A stretch of DNA of 64,000 bases, taken from positions 930,001-994,000 of the forward strand of contig NZ_CP090949.1 in the NCBI RefSeq assembly GCF_023823125.1, written 5' to 3'. The DNA is from Erythrobacter aurantius. Lineage in GTDB: Bacteria; Pseudomonadota; Alphaproteobacteria; Sphingomonadales; Sphingomonadaceae. Position 1 is the first letter of the stretch. The number at the start of each line of letters is the position of its first letter. Below are positions 36,018 through 45,164 of this stretch, one piece after another. The notes below the pieces were generated by a model. That model saw only the letters and a program-made list of their open reading frames with translations, had not been told where the DNA came from and did not search any database. The position numbers and the translations under genes were made by a program.

Positions 36018-36580
36018 GGCACAGCCTCCGCTTGCATGGCTGTGGCAAGGAAATGATCGAATACCGCGGCCGCCCCTGCGCTGGCATTGGCGAGTTGCTC
36101 GTCGCCTCCTTTACCCTCGATCCGGCGACGCAAGCGACCCCAGAAGGCGATCATTTCGGAATCGCCAAGGAACGCGACCGGCAAACCCGTTCCCGTGCCG
36201 GCTGTGCGCCGCACCTCCTTGAGGATGGAGCGATTGCCCAGTGCCGAACCGGCCAGTGCCCATGCAACGCCCAGCACGGCATCGCGATCTTGCAATGGTG
36301 ATGAAAACACCTGGCCTGCGCAGGGCGGATTCGCGTTCATGGCCCGAAGGTCTTGTGCGATCAGCGAGGTCATGTGGGGGGGATTGAGATCAGCTGGAGC
36401 ATGGCGATCGAGCCACGCCTCTACCGGAACCCGCGCCGCGTGCTGAAGCTGCAGGAAGCGGACATAGTCGGCGGGTGTTTCCCAGCCGGATGCGGCGCGC
36501 ATGGCATCGTCGAGCACATCGTGCGCCCGCGCTGTTGCCTCACGCAACCGGTATCTCAAATTCACGGCTGGAGCCGTCAT
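36008..36580 (-). CDS. bphO: biliverdin-producing heme oxygenase
   Basis: ATG 36580 is chosen because GAGG lies seven bases upstream and the family begins here; the frame itself is open to 36751. 190 aa. His20 in REATARAHDVLDD is the proximal heme ligand, and the GSALGNRSILKEV region fits the distal helix. The enzyme opens heme to biliverdin, the chromophore for the bacteriophytochrome whose gene overlaps its 3' end by 10 bases, so pigment and apoprotein are made together. The 212 bases upstream (36581-36792) hold its promoter and no gene. Confidence 0.93.
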   Translation of the reverse strand: MTAPAVNLRYRLREATARAHDVLDDAMRAASGWETPADYVRFLQLQHAARVPVEAWLDRHAPADLNPPHMTSLIAQDLRAMNANPPCAGQVFSSPLQDRDAVLGVAWALAGSALGNRSILKEVRRTAGTGTGLPVAFLGDSEMIAFWGRLRRRIEGKGGDEQLANASAGAAAVFDHFLATAMQAEAVPCS

Positions 36581-36792
36581 ATGCATGCCTCGCGCCAAGA
36601 AATGCGCATGGCCAAGAACCAGGCGACCGGCTGCTTCGTCAGCAGAAGCGTCAATCAAGGTGGTCAGCCAAACTGTCCAGACAGAATGACATACGGGGCA
36701 GCGCTTGGCAAATGCATTGCGCATTGCCACGGATTGGAGAAAATCCCCCAAGGCACTGATTTATATGAAGGTTGCCGAAAAGGGCCTGCGGA

Positions 36793-37095
36793 TCAGCTTT
36801 TTTCGAGCAGCCGTCCGCCGTGCTTTTTCACTGCCCGTTCCAGCGTCCCGCTGAGAAAACCGAGCATGGCCGGCAAGTCCATCTCGATCAGAACGCTGTC
36901 TTCGGCGATGTCGATCCCGCCCCCGATCCGCTGTCCCGCGGCGGTGATGACTAGGTCCATCCGGTCTTCATGCGGCCAGCTGTTTTCGACCGTGGCCATG
37001 CCGGGCGGGAAGTAATTGGCGATTTCATGCCCGTGCTTGTGCATCCGTGCGCGCACTTCTTCCTTGCCGAGCGAATGGGGGAGTGAGACGCGCAT
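36793..37095 (-). CDS. polyhydroxyalkanoic acid system family protein (PHA granule region)
   Basis: 100 aa from ATG 37095, two bases after the stop of the XpaC-like gene; an open frame extends into that gene but is not conserved-looking. The sequence (RVSLPHSLGKEEVRARMHKHGHEIANYF, split around 2-29, and IDIAEDSVLIEMDLPAMLGFLSGTLERAVKKHGGRLLE) matches the small family annotated with polyhydroxyalkanoate granules. The fold is probably related to steroid-binding or polyketide-cyclase proteins. The role is not established. It ends a three-gene minus-strand operon with telA. Confidence 0.75.
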   Translation of the reverse strand: MRVSLPHSLGKEEVRARMHKHGHEIANYFPPGMATVENSWPHEDRMDLVITAAGQRIGGGIDIAEDSVLIEMDLPAMLGFLSGTLERAVKKHGGRLLEKS

Positions 37096-37096
37096 C

Positions 37097-37909
37097 CTAT
37101 CGTTCCGCCTTCTGCTTTTCCGTGGCGAAATCGGGCAGGGGCACGCCCGAACCTTCCTCGCGCATATCCGCAATCAGTTCGTCACCGCCGTAACGGTAAT
37201 CGAGATAGCGTGATTTCACCGCGAGATCGTCCAGCGCCCCTTCGGCGAGGCGGCGCGTGACCCGGTCTACCTCGCTCGAAAGCTTGGTGAGGCTTTCGGT
37301 CAGGCGCTCGTCAGCGGTTTTGCCCGCGTGTTCTTCCTTGCGCAGATGCGCGGGAACTTTCCGGTAATTGTCGATGGTTTCGGGGATGTATTCTCCCACC
37401 AGCTCGCGCACTTCGCCCATGGCCGGATGCGCGGCATCGATGGTCTGCAATTGCAGGCCAAGCGCATCCAGCTGCACACCCAGCTGATCGACAATCGCGG
37501 CGGCGGGGGGCGGGAGCGCGCTGCGCTGCGATTCCAGCCACAATTCGGTCCGCGCAACCATCTGCTGCGGGTTGCCCTGTTTCAGTTCGCCGCGTTTGGG
37601 CACCTTCACCTTGGGGTAATTGGTGAAGAGGAAGGCCGCCGCCATCACGGCAAGGGCGACCATCATCACCCCGGTAAAGCCGATCCCGTCGAGCACGATA
37701 CCGGCAACCGATGCGCTGACAAGGATCGTGACGATCGCACCCGCGAAATACTTGGCACGGTTGATCCATACCTTGCGCTTGGCCGCGGCAGAGCCCTTGC
37801 CGATGCTGCCCCGGCCCGGGCGATGCGTGCCGCCTTCGTCACGCTGCGTGACTAGCGATTGTTTCGCCGCGCGCAGGATCTGATCGGATTCGCGGGTGGA
37901 ATCGGTCAT
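37097..37909 (-). CDS. XpaC-like (5-bromo-4-chloroindolyl phosphate hydrolysis family) protein
   Basis: 270 aa; ATG 37909 overlaps the telA stop (ATGA). Two adjacent hydrophobic helices (about 55-95: AKYFAGAIVTILVSASVAGIVL and VMMVALAVMAAAFLF) anchor it in the membrane, followed by a long helical cytosolic domain. XpaC genes are classically paired with telA-like genes, as here. The family name comes from a phosphatase phenotype and does not prove enzyme activity. Confidence 0.78.
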   Translation of the reverse strand: MTDSTRESDQILRAAKQSLVTQRDEGGTHRPGRGSIGKGSAAAKRKVWINRAKYFAGAIVTILVSASVAGIVLDGIGFTGVMMVALAVMAAAFLFTNYPKVKVPKRGELKQGNPQQMVARTELWLESQRSALPPPAAAIVDQLGVQLDALGLQLQTIDAAHPAMGEVRELVGEYIPETIDNYRKVPAHLRKEEHAGKTADERLTESLTKLSSEVDRVTRRLAEGALDDLAVKSRYLDYRYGGDELIADMREEGSGVPLPDFATEKQKAER

Positions 37910-39141
37910 CAGCTATCCAGCGCGAGCAGGGACGGTTCCGAAGCGACCTTGGCCTGAGCCTGAGCCTGCCCTTCGGCGCGGGCGATATAGCCTTTCGACT
38001 TTTCGACCTCATCCGACAGCACGTTGACGGTCTGCTTCATGCTGGCGAGCGCGCGCACCTTGAAATCGTCGACCTCGTCCATCGTGTCGTAGATGTTCTG
38101 GAAAGCGCGCTGCAACGTTTCCAGCGGGATGGTGCTGGAAGCGGCCTGTTCGTGAATCTGTGCGGTCTGTTCGCGCAGCAGCGTGCTGGTCGAATCGATG
38201 ATGTCGCTGGTGGTCTGATTGAGCGATGTGATCTGCTGCAGCACCAGTTTCTGGTTGGTCATCGCCTGTGCCACCGTCACCGCCGTGCGCAGCGCGCCCA
38301 CGGTGGTGGTGCTGGCGCGGTCCACGCCCTTCACCAGTTCGACGTTGTTCTTCTTTACCAGATCAAGCGCGAGATAGCCCTGCACGCTGACTGCCATCTG
38401 CGTCAGCAAGTCCTGCGTGCGCTGGCGGACATAGAACAGCGCGGATTCGCGCAAAGCCTTGGCCTTTTCGGGATCGCTGGCGTCAAGTTCCAGCGCCTTG
38501 GCTTCCAGCTTGGCATCCAGAGCTTTGGCGATGTGGATCATCTGCTCCAGTTCACCCATCGCTTCCCACAGCTTGGCGCGTTCGGTGTCGATCGCGGCAT
38601 TGTCGAGATGCAGTTCCTTCTTGCCGCTTTCGAGCCGGGCCAGAATCGCCTGAATGTGGCCCTGCGCGCTGGTGTAGCTGTCGAAATAGTTCTTCAGCCG
38701 GTTGCCGAAGGGGATGATGCCGAACAGCTTGCGCGGCGACAGCAGCTTGCCCTTGCGGCCCGGATCGAGGTCTTCGACCGTCCGGCGCAATTCCGCCAGA
38801 TCGCTGCCGACGCTGCTATCGGCATCCATCGCGCGCACCGGCCGATCAAGGAAGCGGTTCGAATGGCCCGCAGCGGCGCGGATCTGTTCCTGGCCCATAC
38901 GGGTGATCTGATCGACCTTTTCGCCGAAGGCGGGCGAGTTGGCATCCACCGAAACCAGATCGGCGACAAAGGCATCGACCTTCACATCGAGCTTCGATTT
39001 CTGTTCGTCCGACACGGGCACCAGCCCTGCCGCCTTTTCCGCGGCAACCACCGGCACCGGATCGGGCGGGGTCAGCGTGAAATCCGTCGCGGTCTTGGTC
39101 GCGGTGGCGATGTTCTTTTCGGGCGTCATTTCGGTGCTCAT
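37909..39141 (-). CDS. telA: TelA-family toxic anion resistance protein
   Basis: 410 aa from ATG 39141. Almost wholly alpha-helical, charged and soluble, with the TelA features FGNRLKNYFDSYTSAQGHIQAIL and VGALRTAVTVAQAMTNQKLVLQQI. TelA proteins are linked to resistance to tellurite and some cell-envelope antimicrobials, but the mechanism is unknown. It heads the operon telA / XpaC / PHA-family gene and is divergent from the DUF389 gene at 39353. Confidence 0.88.
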   Translation of the reverse strand: MSTEMTPEKNIATATKTATDFTLTPPDPVPVVAAEKAAGLVPVSDEQKSKLDVKVDAFVADLVSVDANSPAFGEKVDQITRMGQEQIRAAAGHSNRFLDRPVRAMDADSSVGSDLAELRRTVEDLDPGRKGKLLSPRKLFGIIPFGNRLKNYFDSYTSAQGHIQAILARLESGKKELHLDNAAIDTERAKLWEAMGELEQMIHIAKALDAKLEAKALELDASDPEKAKALRESALFYVRQRTQDLLTQMAVSVQGYLALDLVKKNNVELVKGVDRASTTTVGALRTAVTVAQAMTNQKLVLQQITSLNQTTSDIIDSTSTLLREQTAQIHEQAASSTIPLETLQRAFQNIYDTMDEVDDFKVRALASMKQTVNVLSDEVEKSKGYIARAEGQAQAQAKVASEPSLLALDS

Positions 39142-39352
39142 GCGGCGTTTGTGCTCCCTGATCCGGCCCTGCCTCGGGCCGAACTCGTATCTGATAGTGT
39201 ATTAGTAATCTAAAACACGCGTTTCAAGCCGGATCGAAACTAGCGCGTTTCCCGCTGCCACGCCAACGCGCATTTTCGGCCGCTGTCGGCCCAGCTTTCC
39301 CTTGTCTGCAAATCGGTCTAGATGCTGCGTTCAATTCGGGAAAATACGATCC

Positions 39353-40918
39353 GTGACTGACGAAACCACTCCTCCGCCCGCACCTTCCAGCTCCGGCTAC
39401 ACCCCGCTCCCCAACAAGGACATCGGCGCGGTACAGGGCGAAGGCATGTCGATCACCCGCGTGCTGTTCAGCTTCCGTCGCTGGTGGCGCGAAGATGTGA
39501 TCGGCACGGTCGAACAGGCCGAAGTGATCGAGAAGCGTCGTGAAGACTGCCTGATGTCGGAACGCTACCTGTTCATGACCGCGATGAGCGCGGGCATTGC
39601 GGTGCTCGGCCTGTTGCTGTCATCGCCGGCGGTGGTGATCGGCGCAATGTTGCTGTCGCCGCTGATGGGGCCGATCATGGGTTTGGGATTTGCCTTGGCG
39701 ATCGGCGATTACCATTGGCTGCGGCAATCCGCGAAAAGCCTTGCCTGGGGCACGGTGATGGCCGTCGGGCTTACAGGGGCGTTGGTCTATCTGTCGCCGA
39801 TCCAGACGATCACGCCGGAAATCGCCGCACGCACCCAGCCGAACCTGTTCGACCTGTTCGTCGCGCTGTTTTCGGCAATGGCGGGCGCTTATGCCATGAT
39901 CCGAGGGCGCGAAGGCACCATCGTCGGCGTGGCGATTGCCACCGCCTTGATGCCGCCGCTCGCCACAGTCGGCTTCGGTCTTGCGACATGGAACTGGACG
40001 GTGTTTTCGGGCGCACTGCTGCTCTATGTCACCAACCTCATCACCATCGCGCTCACGGCATGGGCGATGGCGCGGCTGTACGGGTTCCAGACCAACCTCA
40101 GCCAGCGCAATTCGCTTTACCAGAACATTGCCGTTGCCGCCGTGTTCGTGGCTCTGGCGATCCCGCTGGCCTATTCGCTGCAACAGATCGCGTGGCAGAC
40201 CAATGCCCAGCGCATCGCGCGCGACGAAATCCGCGTTGCCTTCGATCCCAATGCCTTGATCGATTCGCTCGCCATAGATTTCGCGTCCGACCCGGTTTCG
40301 ATCACTGCGGCGATGCTGACACCCAAGATCCAGCCCGAAGCCGAAGCGAGGATCGAACGCGCGCTGACGCAGCGCCTTTCGCGCCCGGTCGAGCTTACCT
40401 TGACCCAGTATCAGGTTCCCACCGGAGCAGCCGCCGCCGAACAGGCCCAGCTTTCCGCCGCTCGCGCCAATGAAGAAGCGGTCGCGCTGGAGCGGGCTGA
40501 AGACCTTGCCACGCGGCTGGCGCTGGTGGCGGGCGTATCAGAAGACGAAGTCACGGTGGACCGCACTCGCCGCCGGGCGACGGTGCGCGCTGAACGGCTC
40601 GATGGGGCGACTCTGGCGGCCTATCGCGCGCTCGAAGCCCGAATTGCCGCGACCGAGCCGGACTGGATGATCGAGCTGCTGCCGCCGATTGGTGATCTGC
40701 CGGACGAAATCGCCTTTGACGAAACCGGCCCGACGCCCGAGGGCGCGCAAGCCTTGGCCACGGTCGAATGGGCTTCCAAGCGGATCGACCTGCCGATCGT
40801 GCTGATCGGGCCGTCGGATCAGGCAACGCAGGCAGCGGAACTGCTCGCCCAGCGCGGCGTCAGCGTGACGGTGCGCAGCGCGGGCGGCCCCCTGCGTGCG
40901 GACTGGGGCGGGAATTAG
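39353..40918 (+). CDS. DUF389 membrane protein
   Basis: The frame is open from TTG 39302; I prefer GTG 39353 (521 aa), where the acidic, proline-rich N-terminus begins. Six or so membrane segments in the first half include SSPAVVIGAMLLSPLMGPIMGLGFALAIGD and GVAIATALMPPLATVGFGLA, the DUF389 signatures; the C-terminal 230 residues are soluble and alpha/beta. Function is unknown; transport has been suggested for the family. Single gene. Confidence 0.85.
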   Translation: MTDETTPPPAPSSSGYTPLPNKDIGAVQGEGMSITRVLFSFRRWWREDVIGTVEQAEVIEKRREDCLMSERYLFMTAMSAGIAVLGLLLSSPAVVIGAMLLSPLMGPIMGLGFALAIGDYHWLRQSAKSLAWGTVMAVGLTGALVYLSPIQTITPEIAARTQPNLFDLFVALFSAMAGAYAMIRGREGTIVGVAIATALMPPLATVGFGLATWNWTVFSGALLLYVTNLITIALTAWAMARLYGFQTNLSQRNSLYQNIAVAAVFVALAIPLAYSLQQIAWQTNAQRIARDEIRVAFDPNALIDSLAIDFASDPVSITAAMLTPKIQPEAEARIERALTQRLSRPVELTLTQYQVPTGAAAAEQAQLSAARANEEAVALERAEDLATRLALVAGVSEDEVTVDRTRRRATVRAERLDGATLAAYRALEARIAATEPDWMIELLPPIGDLPDEIAFDETGPTPEGAQALATVEWASKRIDLPIVLIGPSDQATQAAELLAQRGVSVTVRSAGGPLRADWGGN

Positions 40919-40972
40919 TCGGATACAACCGCGCGCAAATGCGAGCAGCCTCGGCAGCGAAGCAGGAAGCGA

Positions 40973-42706
40973 TTACGCTGCCAGCTGGATCGGGACGATT
41001 TCGCCTGACAGATACAGCTTTTTCGCCTTGGCGCGCGACAGTTTGCCCGAAGACGTGCGCGGCAGGGTGCGCGGGGGCACCAGTTCGACAACGCAGCTCA
41101 TGCCCGTGACCGAGCGTACCTTGTCGGCGATCTGTTCGCGCAGGCGCACCCGTTCAACCGGATCGGCAACGCGGCAGTGCACCAGCACGGCGGGCGCTTC
41201 CTCGCCATTGTCGGTTTCGATCGAGAAGGCGGCGATGTCGCCGTGGTTGAAGCCGGGCAGCTGTTCCACCGCCCATTCGATATCCTGCGGCCAATGGTTC
41301 TTGCCGTTAATGATGATCATGTCCTTCGCCCGGCCGACGATGAACAGATAGCCGTCGGCCAGATACCCCATGTCACCGGTGTCGAGCCAGCCATCGACGA
41401 GGCAATCCTCGGTCGCTTCGGGATTGCGGAAATAGGAATGCATCACGCTGGGGCCGTGGCACCAGACCTTGCCGATCTGGTGATCGCCCTTGGCGTGCCC
41501 GTCTTCGCCGCGGATTTCGACCTTCATGTCAGGCAGCGCCTTGCCGCAATTGACGATCGCGCGGTAACGGGCGGGGCGGCTGATGTCGCGCGGAGTGCCC
41601 GACAGGCGCTCTTCCTCTACCAGTTCGACGCGGATACCTTCGCCCGGCGGCATCACGGTGACGGCCAGCACCGCCTCGGCCAGACCATAGGACGGGGTAA
41701 AGGCAGAGGCCTTGAACCCGGCATCCGAAAAGGCGTTGACGAAATTCTGCATCACGTCGGGCCGGATCATGTCCGCGCCGTTCCCCGCGATGCGCCAACG
41801 CGACAGGTCGAACCGTTCGCCGACATTGCTCTGGCTGGAAATGCGGCGCGCGCAAATGTCGTATCCGAAGGTCGGCGAATAGGACAGCGTGTTGCCCGGA
41901 TTACGGCTGATCATGTCGAGCCATGCCAGCGGACGGCGGGCGAAGGCATCGGGCTTGAGATAATCGGCCGACACCTGATTGGCGATCAGCGAAAGGAAGC
42001 AGCCGACCAAACCCATGTCGTGATACCACGGCAGCCAGCTGACGCAGCGATCATTCTCGCCCAGATTCATCGTGGTCGAATGACCATAGAGATTGTGCAG
42101 CAGCGCCCTGTGAGTGACGGCAACCCCGGTGGGGAAGCGGGTCGAGCCGCTGGAGTACTGCAGATAGCAGATGTCGTCCGGGCTCGCCTTGGGCAGCTCG
42201 GTTTCGGTCGCTTCGCGCTTGGAGAATTCCTGCCAGCTGGTTGCGGGGCAACCCTGCCGGGCGGCGGCGGCTTCGGCCATTTCCGCGATTTCTTCGGGAT
42301 AGATCAGGATCGCCGGATCAGAGCTTTGCAACTGCACCGCCAGCTGTTCAATGTAATTGTCCTTGCCGCCAAAGGTTGTCGGCAGTGGCAGCGGGACCGG
42401 CCAGGCCCCGGCATAGACGCAGGCGCAGAACAGCGCGGCGAAATCCGCCCCCGTTTCCGCGATCAGCGCCACGCGGTCCTGCGGGCCGATACCGGCGCCG
42501 ATCAGGCGATAGGCCATTTCCAGCGCGTCCTCGCGCATTTCGACATAGGGATACACGCGCTCCAATTGCCCGCGCATGTCATGAAAATTGAGGCCTTTGC
42601 GGCTGCGAGCAGCGTAATCGATCGCGTCGTTGAAGGTTTCGAACTGCGCGCGGATTCGCGGCAGGTCGCAATCGTTCGGCGTCGGCGTCAAAGCGGCGTC
42701 GGTCAT
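40973..42706 (-). CDS. fatty acyl-AMP ligase (FAAL-like adenylating enzyme)
   Basis: 577 aa. Core adenylation motifs: YLQYSSGSTRFPTGV (P-loop-like A3), WLPWYHDMGLVGCF (A4, a FAAL hallmark), GWLDTGDMGYLADGYLFIVGR (A7/A8) and the C-terminal Lys region RTSSGKLSRAKAK. It activates a fatty acid as the acyl-adenylate. FAALs usually hand the acyl group to a carrier protein or polyketide synthase, but none is visible nearby, so the acceptor is unknown. A CoA-ligase role cannot be excluded. It is divergent from recX. Confidence 0.85.
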   Translation of the reverse strand: MTDAALTPTPNDCDLPRIRAQFETFNDAIDYAARSRKGLNFHDMRGQLERVYPYVEMREDALEMAYRLIGAGIGPQDRVALIAETGADFAALFCACVYAGAWPVPLPLPTTFGGKDNYIEQLAVQLQSSDPAILIYPEEIAEMAEAAAARQGCPATSWQEFSKREATETELPKASPDDICYLQYSSGSTRFPTGVAVTHRALLHNLYGHSTTMNLGENDRCVSWLPWYHDMGLVGCFLSLIANQVSADYLKPDAFARRPLAWLDMISRNPGNTLSYSPTFGYDICARRISSQSNVGERFDLSRWRIAGNGADMIRPDVMQNFVNAFSDAGFKASAFTPSYGLAEAVLAVTVMPPGEGIRVELVEEERLSGTPRDISRPARYRAIVNCGKALPDMKVEIRGEDGHAKGDHQIGKVWCHGPSVMHSYFRNPEATEDCLVDGWLDTGDMGYLADGYLFIVGRAKDMIIINGKNHWPQDIEWAVEQLPGFNHGDIAAFSIETDNGEEAPAVLVHCRVADPVERVRLREQIADKVRSVTGMSCVVELVPPRTLPRTSSGKLSRAKAKKLYLSGEIVPIQLAA

Positions 42707-42835
42707 TTCCTAGCGATACCCGTCATTTGCTGCGCATGTCTGCGCCTTGTATAGTGTCCCCCTACCGTGCTCACTCGCATGCGCAACGGTTCAAACTTTC
42801 CCATTTGATAAGGACTGTGGCACGAATAAGGCGAA

Positions 42836-43513
42836 ATGGTTTCACAGGAAAGCAAAACGTCATCGCGTGGTAGCGGCCGGACCGATGGATCGGGCAGCGG
42901 ATCGGAGCGCAAGCGCGCGCGCAAATCGCGCCCGCTGGACGAAACGAGCTTGCGCGATCTGGCGCTTTCCTATGTCGCGCGTTTTGCCACCACCGGGGCC
43001 AAGCTCGAAGGATATCTTGCCCGCAAGCTGCGCGAACGCGGCATTGCCGAAGATGCCGATGGCCGGGTGCGCGAAATCGATGTCACCGGCATAGTCACCC
43101 GCTTCATCGAACTGGGTTACATCGATGACGATGCCTATGCGCGCAGCAAGTCGCGCGATCTGACGGCACGCGGATACGGTGCGCGCCGGGTCGAGCAGGC
43201 GCTTTGGGCGGCGGGTGTGGAAGAGGGCGTGCGCGCCGATCATACGCCCGGAGAAGCCGACAGTCGCCGCGCGGCGATGCTGCTTGCGAAAAAGCGCCGC
43301 TTCGGCCCCTACGCCCCCGAAGCCGATCCCGACGAAGCGCCCGAGGAACGGCACAAGCGGCGCGAAAAACAGGTTGCCGCGATGCTGCGTGCAGGCCACT
43401 TGTATGAACACGTGGCCTTTGTCCTCGAAGCCGCCACCCCCGACGATCTCGATCAATGGCTGATCGAAGCCGAAGACGAAGAAGAAACCGCAAAGGAAGC
43501 TGGTTCATGGTAA
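42836..43513 (+). CDS. recX: RecX-family regulatory protein
   Basis: 225 aa from ATG 42836. RecX repeats of three-helix type are visible: SYVARFATTGAKLEGYLARKLRERGI, then RFIELGYIDDDAYARSKSRDLTARGYGARRVEQAL. RecX binds RecA filaments and limits homologous recombination. The N-terminal 35 residues are basic and low-complexity. No recA is adjacent. The stop overlaps the next start by 7 bases, so the DUF192 gene is coupled. Confidence 0.88.
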   Translation: MVSQESKTSSRGSGRTDGSGSGSERKRARKSRPLDETSLRDLALSYVARFATTGAKLEGYLARKLRERGIAEDADGRVREIDVTGIVTRFIELGYIDDDAYARSKSRDLTARGYGARRVEQALWAAGVEEGVRADHTPGEADSRRAAMLLAKKRRFGPYAPEADPDEAPEERHKRREKQVAAMLRAGHLYEHVAFVLEAATPDDLDQWLIEAEDEEETAKEAGSW

Positions 43514-44031
43514 GACTGACCGCCCCGATTGCCGCCCTGTTTGCCGTTCTGGGGCTGGCCGCCTGTTCCGCCAATGGCGCTGCGCAGGAAGCGCCGGTTG
43601 CGCCCCCCGAAACTCAGGCCGCTGCCGTCCACCCCGAATCCGGGCTGGAACTGATCGATGTGACCGTGCTCAGCGGGGACAAGCGCCATGTTTTCGTGAC
43701 CGAGGTCGCGGCATCGAACGAGGCGCAGCAACGCGGCATGATGTTCCGCACGCAAATGGGCGATGACGAGGGGATGATTTTCCCCTCCTACGTCCCGCAG
43801 ATGCGCAGTTTCTGGATGAAGAACACGCCGTTGCCGCTCGACATCATCTTTATCGGAGAGGACAATCGCATCATCAATATCGGTGATGGCGTGCCCTATT
43901 CCACCGCCAGCGTCGCATCCGACGGCCCGGCCATCGCCGTGTTCGAAATCCGCGGCGGGTTGTCGGCGGAACTGGGGATCAAGCCGGGCGATCTGGTCGA
44001 ATGGAAACTGCCCGAAGGCGCGGCGCCCTGA
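43507..44031 (+). CDS. DUF192 domain lipoprotein-like protein
   Basis: 174 aa from ATG 43507 inside the last codons of recX. A signal sequence ends in LAAC (Cys19), a lipobox, so it is probably a periplasm-facing lipoprotein. The DUF192 domain follows (VEVAASNEAQQRGMMFRTQM as VTEVAASNEAQQRGMMFR, then MRSFWMKNTPLPLDIIFI), small beta-barrel proteins of unknown function found across bacteria and archaea. Confidence 0.88.
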   Translation: MVRLTAPIAALFAVLGLAACSANGAAQEAPVAPPETQAAAVHPESGLELIDVTVLSGDKRHVFVTEVAASNEAQQRGMMFRTQMGDDEGMIFPSYVPQMRSFWMKNTPLPLDIIFIGEDNRIINIGDGVPYSTASVASDGPAIAVFEIRGGLSAELGIKPGDLVEWKLPEGAAP

Positions 44032-44239
44032 TCATTGCGAGCCCCATCCGGGGCGCGGTATCCTCGGCCCTATTGGGCCTGCGGGCGCGCAGTCGCGCTT
44101 GCGGCCCGCTTCGCGGTCCGGCTTCAGCGCGACAGTGCTGCCCATTGGTCTCGTTTTTCCGATGGGCGTGCATAAAACCGGCATTCCATCGAACTCTCCG
44201 TCTTGGCGCTCCGCTCCAATTCGGCTAACGGCTCGGCCC

Positions 44240-44659
44240 ATGGGAATCCTTGGCAAAATCTTCACCTGGTGGGACGGTGCGACGCTTGGCACGCATTGGT
44301 GGTCCACCCGCGTCGGCGGCGAACATGTCGGCACCGATGCGCAGGGCAACAAATATTATCGTGCCAAGGGGCGCGGTGGGCCGAACACCGGCTCTTACAC
44401 CCAGAAGGAACGTCGCTGGGTAATCTACAACGGCCCGAACGATTCCAGCCGCGTGCCGAGTGAATGGCACGGCTGGCTGCACGGCTCGTTCGACGATGTC
44501 CCGGAAAGCTTTCTGCCTCCGCCCAAGATCTGGGAAGCCGACTACACGCCAAATCTTACCGGCACAGCGCAGGCATATCGTCCGCAGGGCGCGCTTGAGC
44601 GTGGCGGCAAGCGCGCCGCGGCTGATGGCGATTACGAAGCCTGGAGCCCGGAGGGCTAG
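44240..44659 (+). CDS. NADH:ubiquinone oxidoreductase subunit NDUFA12-like
   Basis: 139 aa from ATG 44240; the frame is open upstream but that part is not conserved-looking. KIFTWWDGATLGTHWWSTRVGGEHVGTDAQGNKYY and RRWVIYNGPNDSSRVPSEWHGWLHG (given here as separate blocks) are the NDUFA12/B17.2 signatures, an accessory subunit of alphaproteobacterial and mitochondrial complex I at the inner membrane. The 208 bases upstream (44032-44239) hold no gene. The DUF2155 gene begins 13 bases after its stop. Confidence 0.92.
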   Translation: MGILGKIFTWWDGATLGTHWWSTRVGGEHVGTDAQGNKYYRAKGRGGPNTGSYTQKERRWVIYNGPNDSSRVPSEWHGWLHGSFDDVPESFLPPPKIWEADYTPNLTGTAQAYRPQGALERGGKRAAADGDYEAWSPEG

Positions 44660-44672
44660 GCCCGGAGTCGCG

Positions 44673-45164
44673 ATGCGCGTTTCAGCGGTCTTCCTTTCCG
44701 CCATCGCGGTTCTGGTTCTCTCCGGTTGCGAGCAGGAGACGGACGGCGAAAGCGAGAGCGTCACCGTGCCTGTCGAAGCAGAGGGTGCAACAGACGCGGC
44801 GGAGCCTTCGACTCCGCTTGAAGTCGGCCAGTCGACCCCGATGGCCGAACGCGTGGCGACCATCGGCCTGCTGAACAAGCGTAACAACGTCACCAAGGAT
44901 TTCGAGCTGCGCCCGGGCGAAAGCGTCGAGGACGGACCGGTGATCCTGACCCTCGCCGCTTGCGAGCGCACCGCGCCTTACGAAATGCCGCAGGAAACCG
45001 GGGCATTCGTGCAGGTCGACGTGCGCGAACGCGGCGATGATGAACACACCCGCGTCTTTTCCGGCTGGCTGTTCAAGGAGAACCCCAGCCTCAACGTGGT
45101 CGAGCACCCGATCTACGATGTCTGGGTCAAGAATTGCGCAATGGCGTTTCCGGGCGACGAATAA
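44673..45164 (+). CDS. DUF2155 domain lipoprotein-like protein
   Basis: 163 aa from ATG 44673. The signal sequence ends in LVLSGC (Cys18-19), a lipobox. After an acidic low-complexity linker, the DUF2155 domain runs ATIGLLNKRNNVTKDFELRPGESV to NVVEHPIYDVWVKNCAMAFP. Conserved next to complex I subunit NDUFA12 and aat in Alphaproteobacteria; function unknown. Its 3' end overlaps the convergent aat gene by 52 bases. Confidence 0.88.
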   Translation: MRVSAVFLSAIAVLVLSGCEQETDGESESVTVPVEAEGATDAAEPSTPLEVGQSTPMAERVATIGLLNKRNNVTKDFELRPGESVEDGPVILTLAACERTAPYEMPQETGAFVQVDVRERGDDEHTRVFSGWLFKENPSLNVVEHPIYDVWVKNCAMAFPGDE

